NCBI GenBank assembly: GCA_023515745.1
Contig: JALECJ010000254.1
Location: forward strand, 186,001-250,000
Direction: 5' to 3'
Origin: Amoeboaphelidium protococcarum
Taxonomy: Eukaryota > Aphelidiomycota > Aphelidea
Length of the DNA: 64,000 nucleotides
The notes below the pieces were generated by a model that was not told where the DNA came from, searched no databases, and was given only the letters and a program-made list of their open reading frames with translations. Positions 35,126-49,373 of this stretch are shown here, in pieces. Within the stretch, counting starts at the first letter, position 1. Each line of letters opens with the position of its first letter. The translations under genes and the position numbers were made by a program.

Positions 35126-37954
35126 ATGTTCTTTACTGGAGAGGCTAGTAGGAAGAGGAATGTAAATTTGGCTGGTAAATAGTCTCAGTAATTGTCAAGG
35201 GATGAAGTTCTGAAGCGTGCCCAGGTGGAGAGAGAAAAGAGGATGGAAGATCGTCGGAGGTTTGATGCTGCCATTGTAATTCAGAAATACTTTCGATCAT
35301 GGAGTAATTTGAAGGCATTCAGTGGACAGATTATGAGCAAGTGGACAATATCTGTTGATGATACCAACTCAGTTAAAGCTTTGAGAGTGGATGAGTTTTT
35401 AAAATTTCGCGTCTATTTGTCATTAAGCGAGTAGAATATAAGACTAAACTAGATTTTACGAGCGCTCAATGATTCTGAGTTTAATTAGATAAGTGTAAAG
35501 GAATGGAGTAGAAGATTAGGAAAGTTGACTCGAGTGGTTCTATCTGGATAGTTTGATATGAATCTAGTGCAGCGATATCTAAAGTTTATTTTGCTCTCGG
35601 GCAATGATGAAGTATATAGCTCTATATCAAAGTTTATGAATGATTTAAATTTACATACATTATAATAACTACAACAATATGATGATCAAGTGGTGACTGA
35701 TATAATCATGCGCCTTATTCCTTACTCTTAGAGTGCTCAGTAGTTGAAGAGGATGCTCTCGATTGTCCTTAATTCTGAACAGTTGAAAGGCGTTAGTATT
35801 GCAATCAGCTACAATTAGTATGAAAGTATTCGCTCTGGTTTATTAAGTGTTAGAAGCGATTTAGAGTTTACAGTTGAAGAATTGGCCTTGGTGCTTTAAT
35901 TGCTCCTACTTTGTGTTTAAATAGTCACTAGGTAGAAGCTCATTAAGCGTGAAGATTTATAACTGTTCTCATTACTATTCACCTAGTATCAGACTATATC
36001 AACTTTGAATTAAAATTTAAAGAATGGAAGCTTAGACGATGGTGATGTTGATTAGGTAGATGGAAATATCTCTTAAATGTTGAGCTTTCTGAAAGCCGTT
36101 ATGATGAAAGGGAATTTTGTTAAATTATTGACTTCAATGCCCTTAAATGATAAAGCTGATCTCGCTGAGTAAATTATAGCTTTATTTTAGATCATTTCAA
36201 TCGATGAGAGCATGCAAGATGAAGTATTTATTTAATTAATCTATGGCTCTGGTGGCAGATACTTTTCTGAATTGTATTCACTCCTGAGAAGTTCAAAATT
36301 GATTAAGTTGATCATTGATGGCCAGGTGAAAGGTGTAGATGTTACGCAATAAGAATTCGAGCAGACTTACATTGTGCTTTATATGCTCTGTGAAATGTTG
36401 AGCAGACTCTTATTGGTTTATGGAAGTGAAGAGTTTTATGGGGAGAAGAATGTATTCGGGTTGCAAAGGTTGGTTGAATTTACGTCGATTCTTAAAAATT
36501 TGGCGTTTAAGCTGACGATTAATGTTCAGAGTGTGTCATCTATGAATGGCTCTGCATTTTAAATTATCAGTCTTGGATAGATAAGGAGTGTCATGTACAA
36601 GCTTTTGAATCAAATCGTCATTAGGGACAGCTAGAGATAGTTTTGTCCAGACAAGTTCTGGATCATGACGGATGATTTTGACTTTGAGAGGTTGATGGTG
36701 GCGGCATTAGATTTTGAGAATAGTCTCAAGGGTGGATCTGATATTAATGGGTAGTCGTCGCCTTACTAGTCAATACTGCTACACATGCCGTATATCATCT
36801 CCTTTGAGAATCGTGTGCGCTTGTTTTAACAATATCTCGCCATTGACTAGAAAGATAATCAATATATGGGATTTCCTCGACATCGGGTTACTATTAGGAG
36901 GTCTATGTTGTTGGAAGATAGTTTTAATAAACTGAATCAGCTTGGATCTTAATTGAAAGACCGTGTCGGTATTACATTTATTAGTGAACTCGGTTTGGAA
37001 GAAGCTGGCATTGATGGTGGTGGTGTCTTTAAAGAGTTCCTGACTACACTGTGCAAGTTGGCTTTCGATCCTAATCTTGGTCTATTCACGTATACTCAGG
37101 AGCAGCTTATTTATCCTAATCCGCATGAGTACGCTGTTGAACCATAACAGTTGGAGTACTTTGAATTTTTGGGTAGAATTTTGGGTAAGGCGTTGTATGA
37201 AGGGATACTTGTATAGGCATCATTTGCTCCCTTTTTTCTTAACAAATGGCTTGGAAGACTTAATTATCTGGATGATCTGCCATCTCTGGATCCTGAATTG
37301 TATCGAAATTTGATGTTCTTAAAGAATTATGATGGCAATGTTGAAGATCTGTCTCTGACGTTCTCTCTGAGCAGCGATGAGTTTGGCACTGCGAAGACTG
37401 TGGAACTTATTCCTAATGGCAAGAATATTGCGGTCACCAAAGAGAACAGGATACGATATATCTACCTGGTGGCACACTATAAGCTGAATAAGCAGATTTA
37501 ACTTCAAAGTCAGGCTTTCTTTGCTGGGCTGTCCGATTTGATAAAGCCGCGTTGGTTGCAGCTGTTCAATGAGAAGGAGTTACATGTTCTGATATCTGGC
37601 GCCCAAGTTCCGATAGATATTCAAGATTTAAGGGATCACACTGTGTATGATAATGTCTACTCTGACTCTCATCCTACCATACAAATGTTTTGGCGAGTAC
37701 TATAGTCGTTTTCTGAAGATGAAAAGCAGGCGTTTGTCAAATTTGTCACTTCATGCTCTAGACCACCTCTGCTTGGATTTAAAGAGCTGTAGCCTCAGTT
37801 TAGTATTAGATTTGCTGGCACTGATAAGGATCGGCTTCCAACCACGTCCACTTGTGTTAATTTGCTAAAATTACCTCCTTATACGGACGAGTTTACATTA
37901 CGGTCCAAGTTGCTTTACGCGATCAAATCTGGAATTGGCTTTGAACTTAGTTGA
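35126..37954 (+). CDS. UBE3C: HECT E3 ubiquitin ligase, UBE3C/Hul5-like
   Basis: 942 residues, one frame. Start [17 protein letters not shown] resembles the UBE3C N-terminus, followed by an acidic-basic coil and an IQ motif about residue 47 ([12 protein letters not shown]). The middle is poorly conserved helical. The HECT domain begins about 600 ([28 protein letters not shown], given as blocks), with [12 protein letters not shown], and ends with [14 protein letters not shown] (catalytic Cys about 877), [16 protein letters not shown] and [14 protein letters not shown]3C extends ubiquitin chains on proteasome-bound substrates. Frame position of all three blocks agrees modulo 3, confirming no intron. 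Confidence 0.94.
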
Positions 37955-38054
37955 ATTGTATGCTATACTTGTTAGTGGTAAGATGCATTATATTATCTTA
38001 CGTATATAAAGATGTAAAGTTCTATCGGTATAACAATTCAATACATTACATTCA

Positions 38055-40025
38055 TCACCTCATATTCTACATTTACTTTATCAACTTCTCCAATTCTTGG
38101 CCATAGTGTCTGATTTGGGCATCTTTATCAGCAATCAATTATCTGAATTGATCAATGTCGTACGTTGATAAAAGACTTTTAATCTACTACTCTCTGACCT
38201 TTAACTCGCGCTCCATTTTTTCAATTTTATTCACCAATTTAATGGCTGAAGACTTTTTGGGAGAACCAGATTCAATATCACTGTACAGTTGAAGCTTCTA
38301 GGACAGCCCAATCTGCTCCGCTTTCATTTAATCAATCAATCCATTCAGCTGATGCAAATCGTCATTTTTCTATTGGATTTACTTCTCTTGAGAATTCAAC
38401 TTTTACTTCAAATCGTGAGCGAGTACTTTAAATTAATCAATCTCCATAACCAGCTACTGATTCTCCACTTGCTTCAACTACAGATCACTGGTGAGAGATT
38501 TCACCATATACTTGAGACTTGACAACTCCAAATTCTCAGACTTGAGTTTAGCGATTTAAGATTGAGCATCAGCATGTGATCTTCGGAGGATAACCAGCTC
38601 CTGCTAAAGATCATGCGATTGAGGACCAGAAAATTTAACTTCATCCAACTTTTTGGTGAGATCAACAATGCGCTTCTAGCATTATTACTCCGACTTGAGC
38701 AGGCCTTTATTCTGCACCTCCAGCGATTAATAATCCAATTCTATTTGCTGCAGCTTTCTTTGCAGCGAGGACTTTTCAAGAGAGATCTTGTTCTTCTCTT
38801 TACTCAACTTGTCATAATCTCTGCGCAACTAGCCAATTTCACTCAACCTATTACCAAGTTGTAGCTAATAATCTTTCATCTACATGTTGCCGTTACTACC
38901 ACCTTGATTATTAGATACACCATGCCGTATAGCGTCACTCAACTACTATTCAAGAATCAAATTATCATCTTTTAAAGATTAAATTTCATCTCTCAACTAT
39001 TTCAACTACTCTGCTTACTTGAGCGACTTTACTGGAGATAGTGAGCGATTTCGTTTGGGAGATTGTTGACCATCTGCAGAGTAAATATTGATAAGAGACT
39101 CAAAAGTTGACTCGGTTGGACGCACTGACTTTTAAGGTGATCTTGACTGTCTCTAGCTATTCATTAAATTTTATACCTATTGCTACAGCTGTCTCTTCTC
39201 CTGTTCATGCTACTCTTATTGTAGTTACAGCTACTACTTGAGCTTATTCACTTCCGCATTAATAACTACACTGTCCTGATCAACAGTGCTCTACTTTTAT
39301 TCAGTTAAAGACTCTGGCTATTGAGGAGGTTTCAACGCGACAACCTATTACTTTTACAATCGCAACTTCATCTGCTATTACAAGTCCTTCATCTCCTATC
39401 GCAACTTGACATTATCTCTATGAGCCTCATCCAACATTTTCAGAGTCAAATCCAATTCATCCTAAGCATTCATGTTATTCTAACTATTTTATTCATCTAC
39501 TACTTTACTTAAATGGGAATCCCTTGCATGGTTCTTATTCTAATAATGAGTTGAAGACGATGATGATGGAGGAGCAAAGGAGGAGGAATATCGAGTCTTC
39601 TTCACAGTCTACTTGTATTACGTAAAATCTGGCTTCGATCCAGGAAGTACAGAGAGAGAAGTACGCTTCAAATATGGCTTCTTTACCACCACCTTATTCA
39701 CATTATAATCATTTTAATTATCGTAATTTAATTGATTATTGTTCTTCTTTGTCTGTTTAGCACTTTACTATACAGAGTATGGAGTAGGAGTAGGTGCATT
39801 AGGAGTATGAATAGTGTTCTCAGCATCCTCGCCCAGAATTCCATCACCACCAGCATTCTTATTATTACTACCACCACCATTAAATATGTGCTAATCAAAC
39901 TACAAATCTCCGCACAGAGAACTTTCCAGCAGTTCCAATTCACTCTTTATGCCACTCAGTTCATCATCAATATACTAGAGATTGGTCAACTTGTCCAGAT
40001 CGACTGAACCACTATGAGACTACAT
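38055..40025 (-). CDS. long coiled-coil protein
   Basis: 656 residues, one frame; no family recognised. Residues ~1-200: mixed, with an Asn/Gly patch (GGGSNNKNAGGDGI) and Ser-rich SSFAPPSSSSS. From ~220 on, almost continuous heptad-like coils rich in Leu/Lys/Glu/Gln (LSKEKNKISLEKSSLQRKL; LEKLIKQM at the end), broken by a Ser/Pro linker (KRNRSLSPVKSL). Many Gln are TAG/TAA. No membrane segment. Possibly cytoskeletal, centrosomal or vesicle-tethering; only the coil is seen. Confidence 0.75.
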
Positions 40026-40529
40026 GATAAAAATATTATATATGTTTACGCTTTCTTTATATAATGAAAAATGTAAATTCATACCTGCTACATTATACAC
40101 CAGGACTAAAATATTTTTAACCACCAGTATACTGAAGTTGTGCAATAGCTCCTTACTTGAATGAAGACTGAGTTTCTTAACGGAACGAGCTGAAAGTTGA
40201 AACGAGAAAAGTCACAAGAAAGCGTGGCTTATGCTATGAATTGCATTTACTAGCTATTAAACATACTGAAAGTCTACCAAGAACTGTTAATTAACATTAA
40301 ATTTTATCATCATTATCCCTCCGTTGTCGTGTGAAATGTACAACAGCAGTCATAGCGTGGACTCGCGATAGTAACAGTCAAACACGCTTTGTCATCGCAT
40401 CAATTTGTATTTTTATGCAGAGTTTGTACACGTTCTGTATAATCTCTATCATTTTCGCTGTGATTATCTCTAACTTTTATACTTTCTACCTACATCTTTG
40501 TTTATCGCGTCATATATTGTGGTAGTACA
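40026..40529. other. divergent intergenic region
   Basis: About 500 bases between the coiled-coil and zinc-finger genes. A 64-codon hydrophobic plus-strand ORF (40331-40525) is open only because the code has a single stop. No supported element. Confidence 0.4.
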
Positions 40530-41339
40530 ATGGCATATTGTGAAAGGTGCGATAGATGGTTTGGAAGTTATGAGGCCAAGTAGCAGCATATCAAGAATAG
40601 CAGCGCACACTTCTGGTGTGATCAGTGTGATCGCGAGTTTGTCAACTACAATGGTCTGCAGTGTCATTTAAAAACGTCGCGCAGTCATGCAACTCATACC
40701 TGCTCAATTTGTGATGATTACTTCTTCTCTTAGACGGACTACACCTCGCATCTACGTGAGGAACACAACTGGTGCTCGGAATGTGGTAAATGCTTCAGTA
40801 ATTGGAATGCACTGCGCAATCATGAGTCATCTGATGTGCACAAGTAGCGATCTATCACATGTCCGCTGTGTCGTTAATTGACATTTAAGACACTGTCTGC
40901 TGTGGCTGCTCATGTTGAATCTAGTCGTTGTAATGGCTTCAGAGGTTCCCGGTAAGATTTATTAAACTTGATACGGAGATGGGAGGCCTAGAGTGGCGCG
41001 CCAAACACGTTTACACGTCCAGCTATCGAATATCCTGGTCATAGCGATAGATCAATGGCTGGTCGTTGCACTATTCAGTTGGCACAATAATGTTACAATG
41101 AGTACTATGATGAGTACCAGTGTCCGCTGTGTGATAAGTGCGTTGATGCACCGTCATAGCTAGTTGCTCATTTGAATTCAAGGATCCACGCAGACTGTGA
41201 CTATCGCTGCCATGCATGTTCAAGTACATTCGTAAGTCTTACTGGTCTAGTTCAACATCTAGAACGTACCTAATGCAGAAGCAAGAAGACTGACGATATC
41301 GCACGTTTAACTGGAGCCATTCGCACTCTTAGATTTTGA
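40530..41339 (+). CDS. C2H2 zinc-finger protein
   Basis: 269 residues. About seven C2H2-like fingers: CERCDRWFGSYEAKQQHI, CDQCDREFVNYNGLQCHL, CSICDDYFFSQTDYTSHL, CSECGKCFSNWNALRNH, CPLCDKCVDAPSQLVAHL, CHACSSTFVSLTGLVQHL, plus a CPLCRQLTFKTL one. Spacing C-x2-C-x12-H-x4-5-H fits. Linkers are irregular rather than TGEKP, as in ZNF-type proteins of fungi and protists with RNA or DNA binding. Function unknown. Confidence 0.88.
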
Positions 41340-41539
41340 ATATTATCGAAAATACATCTATTTTATGAGCTTAGTATTTACTGAAATATGTTGACTTTCA
41401 TTACAAAGCTTGACATATCGCGTAAATTAGCAGTGTAAAGACCGCTAGTTTATATTATCCGCTGCACTATCGCCTTATCCCTCTTCTCTTCATCTTGAAA
41501 TCTTGTTGCGACTACAACTATAATACTGAAAACGTTGCA

Positions 41540-42115
41540 ATGTCTCGATTATCAAAACTATTTGACTTTGAGGAGTAGCTTGCGTTCTATGCCAAGTATC
41601 ATAATACCAAATGGAATTAGATTGTTCATTTTGTATTTGTGCCTTTAATTTTCTGGACGGCTCTTGTTTGGGCTAGCAATTGGACAGTGATTGATCACAC
41701 CCCAGTAACTGGTTCGTATGTTGTGACTCTGGTATATGCCTGTTACTATATTCTACTTGAACCGATGGCTGGTGCTCTGTATTCTCCTCTGCTATTTGGA
41801 CTAGCGTATGGTGCGAACCACTTTCTACTTACATATGGCAAGAAGGATGCAAACATGTATGCTCTGTATCTGCACGTATTCAGCTGGGTGGCTCAGTTCC
41901 TGTCGCATGGCCTGGTGGAGAAGCGAGCACCGGCACTTAAAGAGAATCTCACACAAGCTCTTCTACTTGCTCCATTCTTTGTGTGGTTTGAACTGCTCTT
42001 TGCCCTTGGCTATCGACCGCAGTTGAAATCGCGGTTAGAGTAAAGAATCACGGCAGAGTTACAATCTATGGATGGCTCAAAAGTCAAGCTTAATAATGGC
42101 AAGAAGTCTAAATGA
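41540..42115 (+). CDS. Mpo1-like (DUF962) ER membrane dioxygenase
   Basis: 191 residues with four hydrophobic segments. Diagnostic pieces: FYAKYHNTKWNQIVHFVFVP near the start (H..N region), then AQFLSHGLVEKRAPAL (QFxxHxxxExRxPA), and the terminal PFFVWFELLFALGY. These match Mpo1/YGL010w, the Fe(II)-dependent enzyme that alpha-oxidises 2-hydroxy fatty acids in phytosphingosine breakdown. His residues expected to bind iron are present in HNTKW and SHG. ER location inferred. Confidence 0.88.
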
Positions 42116-42247
42116 TTTATGACTTTAAGTAATGTAAATGTTTATATCCGCCATTTATTATATTCTATAGAGTTGTCGATGAATTCAAAAAGAAATCAAG
42201 TCTAAAAATGACAATAAGTTTTGCCCATCTATATCGACACACTCACC

Positions 42248-43240
42248 TCATAAACTCTCCCTTACGCCGACAATAGAGAATTCTGCAATCTTCCAGCCGT
42301 TGGAGAGTGGCGCATCTTCAACGTTGGAACGCATCAGAGCCCACGCGTAATACACATCATTTACCACGTTCTGGTCACCGGCGATAATCTCATTCGACTT
42401 GGCATCACGCACCACCTCTGTTTACTGCGCCTTGAACGTAACAATCAGCACTGGCATATCATCGATAATCTTGGCCATGTTCAATTCGACATTGCGCAGG
42501 TCTAACAGACGGCCTTCAATCACGCCACCCTCCTGATGCAGCTAATCACGCGATTACTTCAGCACGGACATTACTCCATCAGTGACGTACTGCTTCAGCT
42601 CCTTCTCATCCCAGTCGATGAAAGCTTCCAAAACCTCAGGCACGATGAATTCACGCAGATCCTGAACAAAAGTGTCGACATCAAACGCGGGATCGCTCAC
42701 CTTGATCTCTGCAATGGCCACTGCATGTTCATTCTCATCAGTCAGAGAGCCAAACATATCCTGCAGACGGTACGTGATATTACGCGTCAGATTGACAAAA
42801 GCATTATCGCTCTACTCGTATGTCCTCTTGATGTCATAAATTCTTGATACAATCGGATTATTGTCCTTCATATTCTCCCAAGCCTGCTTCCACTTGCTAT
42901 CTTTGTGCATAACAATATTCGCGCCTGCATCCTTGTTCTCTTCCACAGTACCGACATTATCAGCATATCCGGCCACTCCCTTCAGCCTCATGTCTTTGAT
43001 CCTACTCCTGAACTCTTTACTCGTAATACCGCCATATCTTGTAGCATTATCATCAATGAGATTCTTCTTTGTCGCGTCAAGAGATCCTTTAATGTCCTGC
43101 ACCAGATTCTTTGGCACACCTTTAGGAACATATTGCTATGCTCTATCCTTGATCTGATCAAACAAATTCTTCTTCGCACCCTGCTACGATGAATTGTATC
43201 TAATCGCTGCCTTATAAAGTGTCTATCTAGTTCTGATCAT
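42248..43240 (-). CDS. TIMM44: Tim44, mitochondrial import motor subunit
   Basis: Anchors mtHsp70 to the TIM23 channel at the matrix face. 330 residues. N-terminal presequence MIRTRQTLYKAAIRYNSS, then helical linker (LFDQIKDRAQQYVPKG). The conserved C-terminal domain has NPIVSRIYDI, IKVSDPAFDVDTFVQDL, REFIVPEVLEAFIDWDEKEL, GRLLDLRNVELNMAKII and VYYAWALMRS. Shorter than yeast or human Tim44 (about 430-450), with loss mainly in the N-terminal linker. Stop TGA 42248-42250. Confidence 0.93.
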
Positions 43241-43509
43241 GTTTTAATTAGAGTCGCTCTAAATGAATTGGTAAATTTTTTAAAGATTTAGCTGTAATCT
43301 TTTAAGGATGAAAATCTGATTGACGCTAAGTACACACGCAACGAAATAGAAAACGCGTCAAAAGTTACATAGGCATTCAGTAGAAAGTCCGTACAAGATG
43401 GCTTTAGAATTACTGTACATACAGCGATGATTTTATATAGCAAGTCAAAGCGCAAAATAGATAAGAAAGTAGAAGAGTAATAGAGAATCAGAATTAAGTT
43501 TGGTAGCGG
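43241..43509. other. spacer upstream of Tim44
   Basis: Plus-strand frames are open here on two registers but have no start codon or homology, and Tim44's promoter must lie here. Confidence 0.35.
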
Positions 43510-43833
43510 ATGTTTTGTACAGCATGGCACTCTGGATCAGTCAAAATAACTTTGACTAGTGTAGAGTGCACTCTGACAAATGCCAAATTCATCACATTCT
43601 CTAATATCGAATATTAAACATATAATGATCATTCATACGTTACATGGAGTATAAAGAGCATTAAAACAGTTAATGGACGCGTTGATTACACAGTCACATC
43701 ACTTTAAATGGTATTCATATAAGATTTGTTCAAAATGAAGAGAAATAAAAGAAGTCAGATTTCACCGACAACCGAACGTCTCCGAAGCGACGCAAAGCCC
43801 AAAGGTTTATTCGGTCGACTCTCAAGTGTTTGA
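43510..43833 (+). CDS. possible small hypothetical protein
   Basis: ATG 43510 to TGA 43831-43833, 107 residues, beginning MFCTAWHSGSVKITL and ending RSDAKPKGLFGRLSSV. The same frame is open about 80 codons further upstream. Residue use (charged, mixed) is protein-like, but with only one stop codon a chance ORF of this length is common. No family recognised. Confidence 0.3.
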
Positions 43834-43950
43834 ACATACGCGCTTATCATTAAACAGTGTTGCGGTAGTTTGAGAATAGTGTCATTCATTTGGAAAGCCA
43901 TCCGATTATATATCAATCAACTTTTAACATATTATCACAGTATCGATCGA

Positions 43951-45438
43951 TCACTTCTGGAGGCATTGAGCGATGGCCTACTTGATGGCTTCCAGAGTGG
44001 TTTCTACGTGCTTGCGCTCAGGCTCAGTAACTGACAGTCCCATGTGACCGATACGAAAGTACTGCGGTGCAATATCCTTGTGTAGACCACCAGCTAGAAC
44101 TACACCATTCGAACCAATCTTAGGTAGTAGATCGCCAGCCTTGACACTTTGAGGATAGTACACTGCGGTCAGAGTATTGGCAGCCACTTGGCGATTGACA
44201 GGAACCAGCTTCAAGCCTAATTCACCGGTCAAAATATCCTTAATCTTTGCACTTGCAGCCTCATGACTGGCAAAACGTTTCTCCATCCCCTGAGCAAGAA
44301 TCTACTTCAAAGACACGTTCAAAGCCATAATCAAATTAACTGCAGGAGTGGCGAAATAACTCGGCTTCCTCCCTTCGTATGCCTGCATAATGGGGATCCA
44401 GTTCTTCCAAGAGCAGTAGTAGTTTTACACATGAGTCTTACGATTCTAAAATACTTGGATGGCGCGCTGTGAAGCGACAAATATACACAATCCAGAAGGT
44501 ACACCAAGAGCCTTCTAACTTCCAGTCATCACAAAGTCAACATCCCATTCATCCATGTAGAATCTCTCACCGGCAAGGGAGCAGACAGCATCCACACACA
44601 CAACGGCATCAGGACACGTATCTCTGACAGCTTTCACAATCTCCTTGATATTAGACACCACAACACCTGTGGATGTATCAACATGAGTAATATTGACCAA
44701 CTTGTAATTCTTACCAGTCAGAGCCTCCCAGATAGACTTTATAGATGGAACGTCGCCAATTTGAGGTGGACGGACATGCGTTGCTTCGAACCCGTATGAC
44801 TCTAAACAATCTCCAAAACTATCCCCAAAATAGCCGGTATTGATCACCAGGGCTTCATCTCCAGCCTCCATCAAATTACATACGGCAGAGTCCCATCCAA
44901 GCGTTCCACTTCCACTAAGAATAAACGGTTACCCAGTCTACACACAATTAACCATATGAATATTAGGTATATACAATATCATCGTGAACATATCAACACT
45001 GGCATAAAACTTACTTTGGTGAACACAACCTGGCGCAGCATCTCCAGAGACTCGCCAAACATGTCAATAAAATTCGGAGCCACATGAGAAGTTCCATGGG
45101 TAGCCATCGCAGCCAGCACATCCTCATGGAACTCAATCGGGCCTACACATTACATAGCGGACATATATCGATCATGATATGCATGAGGCAAGAAAAATAA
45201 ACTTACCAGGAATCATCAACAACTTTTTACTCTGCAAAGATCCATTATTATTAATATTGCTAGTCATATTAGCTTTGGGTAATATATTGCAAATAGTTTT
45301 GAGATGAGAGCGATGCAAATCTAGATTAAGCGGAGATGAATAATAACAGCGATTGCCAGCAGTGAGAGAAGATCTCGGGATGGATGAAAGTTGACGGCGA
45401 TTTCTTACTAAAGTGGACCGACAGCAGATTTGGAACAT
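43951..45438 (-). CDS. AGXT: alanine-glyoxylate / serine-pyruvate aminotransferase, mitochondrial
   Basis: PLP enzyme converting glyoxylate to glycine with alanine or serine as donor. Three exons (45438-45207, 45142-45015, 44937-43951), introns with GTAAGT donors and TGTAG acceptors, 448 residues. A basic presequence (MFQICCRSTLVRNRRQLSSI) indicates mitochondria. Core: GPIEFHEDVLAAMA, FILSGSGTLGWDSAV, VINTGYFGDSF, NITHVDTSTGVV, VCVDAVCSLAGE, MTGSQKALGVPSG (PLP Lys; the Gln before it is TAG), and GLHKDIAPQYFRIGHMG. After the conserved end EAIK a TAG is followed by nine more codons (AIAQCLQK...) to TGA, perhaps a read-through of an ancestral stop. Confidence 0.95.
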
Positions 45439-45853
45439 TTTGTTTTCTCGCGTTATAAGAGAGAAGGAGAGAGCGTGAGAGTATAATATTTGCATGAGAG
45501 TGAGAGAGAGAGGAAAAGCAAATAAAATCAGAGAAGAAGCTTCGATATGGTGCTGGAGATTAATAATGTGGTTGTACGTTAATTAAAGTTGATTTGATCT
45601 TAAATACATTCTATATTCTTGTAGAATTAGAAATTATCTAAAGATTGTGTTCCGGATAAATTTCAGACTCATAACTAGTTGTTCCATAATGGAGTGTTAT
45701 AACTTTCAACACGCTGAGGCATGACATCAGTCGTGATCAGGAGTCATGATCAAATTTTCAAGGAGATGGTGATTACTTATAGCTTTTACTTGGTTTTACT
45801 GACTCTGTCTAAAATAATTCTCTTTTAATTTGCTCATAAAGATTGAATAGAAA
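45439..45853. other. divergent intergenic region
   Basis: About 415 bases between aminotransferase and the type II membrane gene. GAGAGAGAG-rich near 45450-45520. No other element recognised. Confidence 0.4.
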
Positions 45854-47422
45854 ATGTCAGATAAACAGTAATAGGTGGAGGTGAAAGAATAGTTACCAGA
45901 AGTGTCTATAGATTAAAACACTTAGACGAGATCTATATCGAATCACTCTTTAGACGCGTCATCAGGAACTGCTGAGAGCATAAATGGCTATCAGGATATT
46001 GAGGTTGCATAGAAAAGTAATGCTAAATAGCGATCTCGAGTTGGGAGTTTATGTGGGTGCTATTCAGGTAGATACAAATGGTTGTATATTATCATCACCA
46101 TTCTCATCATTCTTCTAGTGATCACTGCTGTGGGATTCCTCACCATTTGGCAACTGGTGCCTTACATGTTTTAGAAGGCTTTCGCCACTCCCCAGACTGG
46201 TCCTTATCCGCCGTGTGTATTCAGTGACTTTACTGAGAATGGCTTTACTCTGAAAGTGAATACTTCGCTTGGATTCACAAATTACGTGTGGACAGAAATT
46301 CATTTCAAGACTCCGATCACTTTTCGCTATCTTGGCTCTTAAGCGCGCGGTGGTAATATTACAGGCCATGATGGAATGGAGGGAATTCTGGTGGCCAAGA
46401 TGCCATTCCCCGATGTCGCGTTTGGACGCACTGCATATCAACTAGATACCATTCTGGATTCACAGCTGCAGAACACTACGCTTTTCGCGCATCTGTGGAA
46501 GGTGTGGATTGCTCACTCTAATTACATCAAGACTCCGGAGAAGTTTGTTAATGCGCCTGAGGAAGTGAAGGCTGATACATGGTGGCTGTTATAGACAAAT
46601 GTGTCCGTCAAAATGGCCGGCTTGTATTGGGACCATATAACTTTGTCGCGACGCTAGATTTGGAATGGCGGTCTTGATTATGGTGGTAAATACGTGGAAG
46701 TCAATGTCACAGGAACTTCACTGGCCGGCTCCCCTGTCAATCCTCAGTTGAAGTTGGATTTGAGTTACACTAATTTTGGAGTGATGGGCGTTAATCTGTC
46801 CTCACTAGCATTCTCATTGTACACGCTTTATCGCTCTCCGCTAAGAGAGAGAACACTGCCCGTTAGAATTATGGACAGTAAATGGAACAATTTCTTTTAC
46901 AAGCCTGGCAATCATAATATCTCGGCTTAAAATTATCTGAACATTAACAAAGTTCCGTACACTTTAAGGGCGGCAACTCAGCTGGCTACCAATTTTGCGA
47001 CGAATAGATCCATGATTCTGGTGCTAAATCATTTTAGAACATACAAGCAGTCAAATGTGTCCACATAAGATTTAAGCAACTTGAAGCCCAGCGGGGAAGA
47101 TGGTGTTGGATGGCTGAATGAGGCATTGTCGAGCGTGTCTTTTGTAGTGACAGTTTAGAGAAGGAAGACGCTTTTAGGCACTCTATTCAGCTATGTCAGT
47201 CGAAACAACAAGTCTAGTCCCGATTTAATGACCACCATTAATCAGGTTACTGATGTATCAAAGACCAACTCATCTTTGCTAAATGATGAAGATGTGATGG
47301 TGGCCAAAGTTCCCACCGAGACTATAATTCAAAGCGGCGATTTAATGGGCCTGAACGGCGTGAATGTTGATGGTTTTACTGTAGATGAGAAAGTGGCTTT
47401 GTTAAGCTTGTTCTAGACTTGA
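45854..47422 (+). CDS. type II single-pass membrane protein with LEA2/DUF3712-like ectodomain
   Basis: 522 residues, one frame. N-terminal cytosolic ~80 residues (Gln/Ser-rich, ending SGRYKW), one membrane helix about 83-107 (LYIIITILIILLVITAVGF), then a large extracytosolic region with N-glycosylation sequons (NVS, NITGHD, NTT). The domain pattern KLDLSYTNFGVMGVNLSSLAF resembles the LEA2/DUF3712 beta-sandwich where a membrane-proximal domain contains VxLxNxxxxxV strands; this is a weak match. It ends with a Leu-rich tail LLSLFQT. No close family known to me. Confidence 0.65.
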
Positions 47423-47649
47423 ACGCGCATTAAGCAGAGATGATTGATTTGGCACAGTAATAGATGCTCCTTTATATCTTTTAAAATATTTTTATCTCCT
47501 ATTTGATAAATTGGAATGATCATTTAAAGCTTAACAAGTTTCAATTATGCAATATGATTATATTTTACACATTAACACCTTCATAATCCATCCTCCAAGG
47601 CCTAAGTTGGCTTGCCAAAACTGACGCATTACAGAATTTAAACATATGC

Positions 47650-49152
<1,503 letters not shown>

Positions 49153-49373
49153 TTTTGAATTAAATGCGTCAAAGATTTATAGAATAAATTAAAAATTTAA
49201 GGTTTACAGCTTCCGTAAAATGATCCGAAGGCTTAACGTGAGTGGCTGATGAGCGATTGATGTTGAAAGTTCAAAATCAGCCGAGCACTTCAAGATGAAA
49301 CAACCTGTAGATTTTTAAAGCAAATGACAAATTCTATATTGAAATACTGTATGATAACTGCACACTTGGGCAA

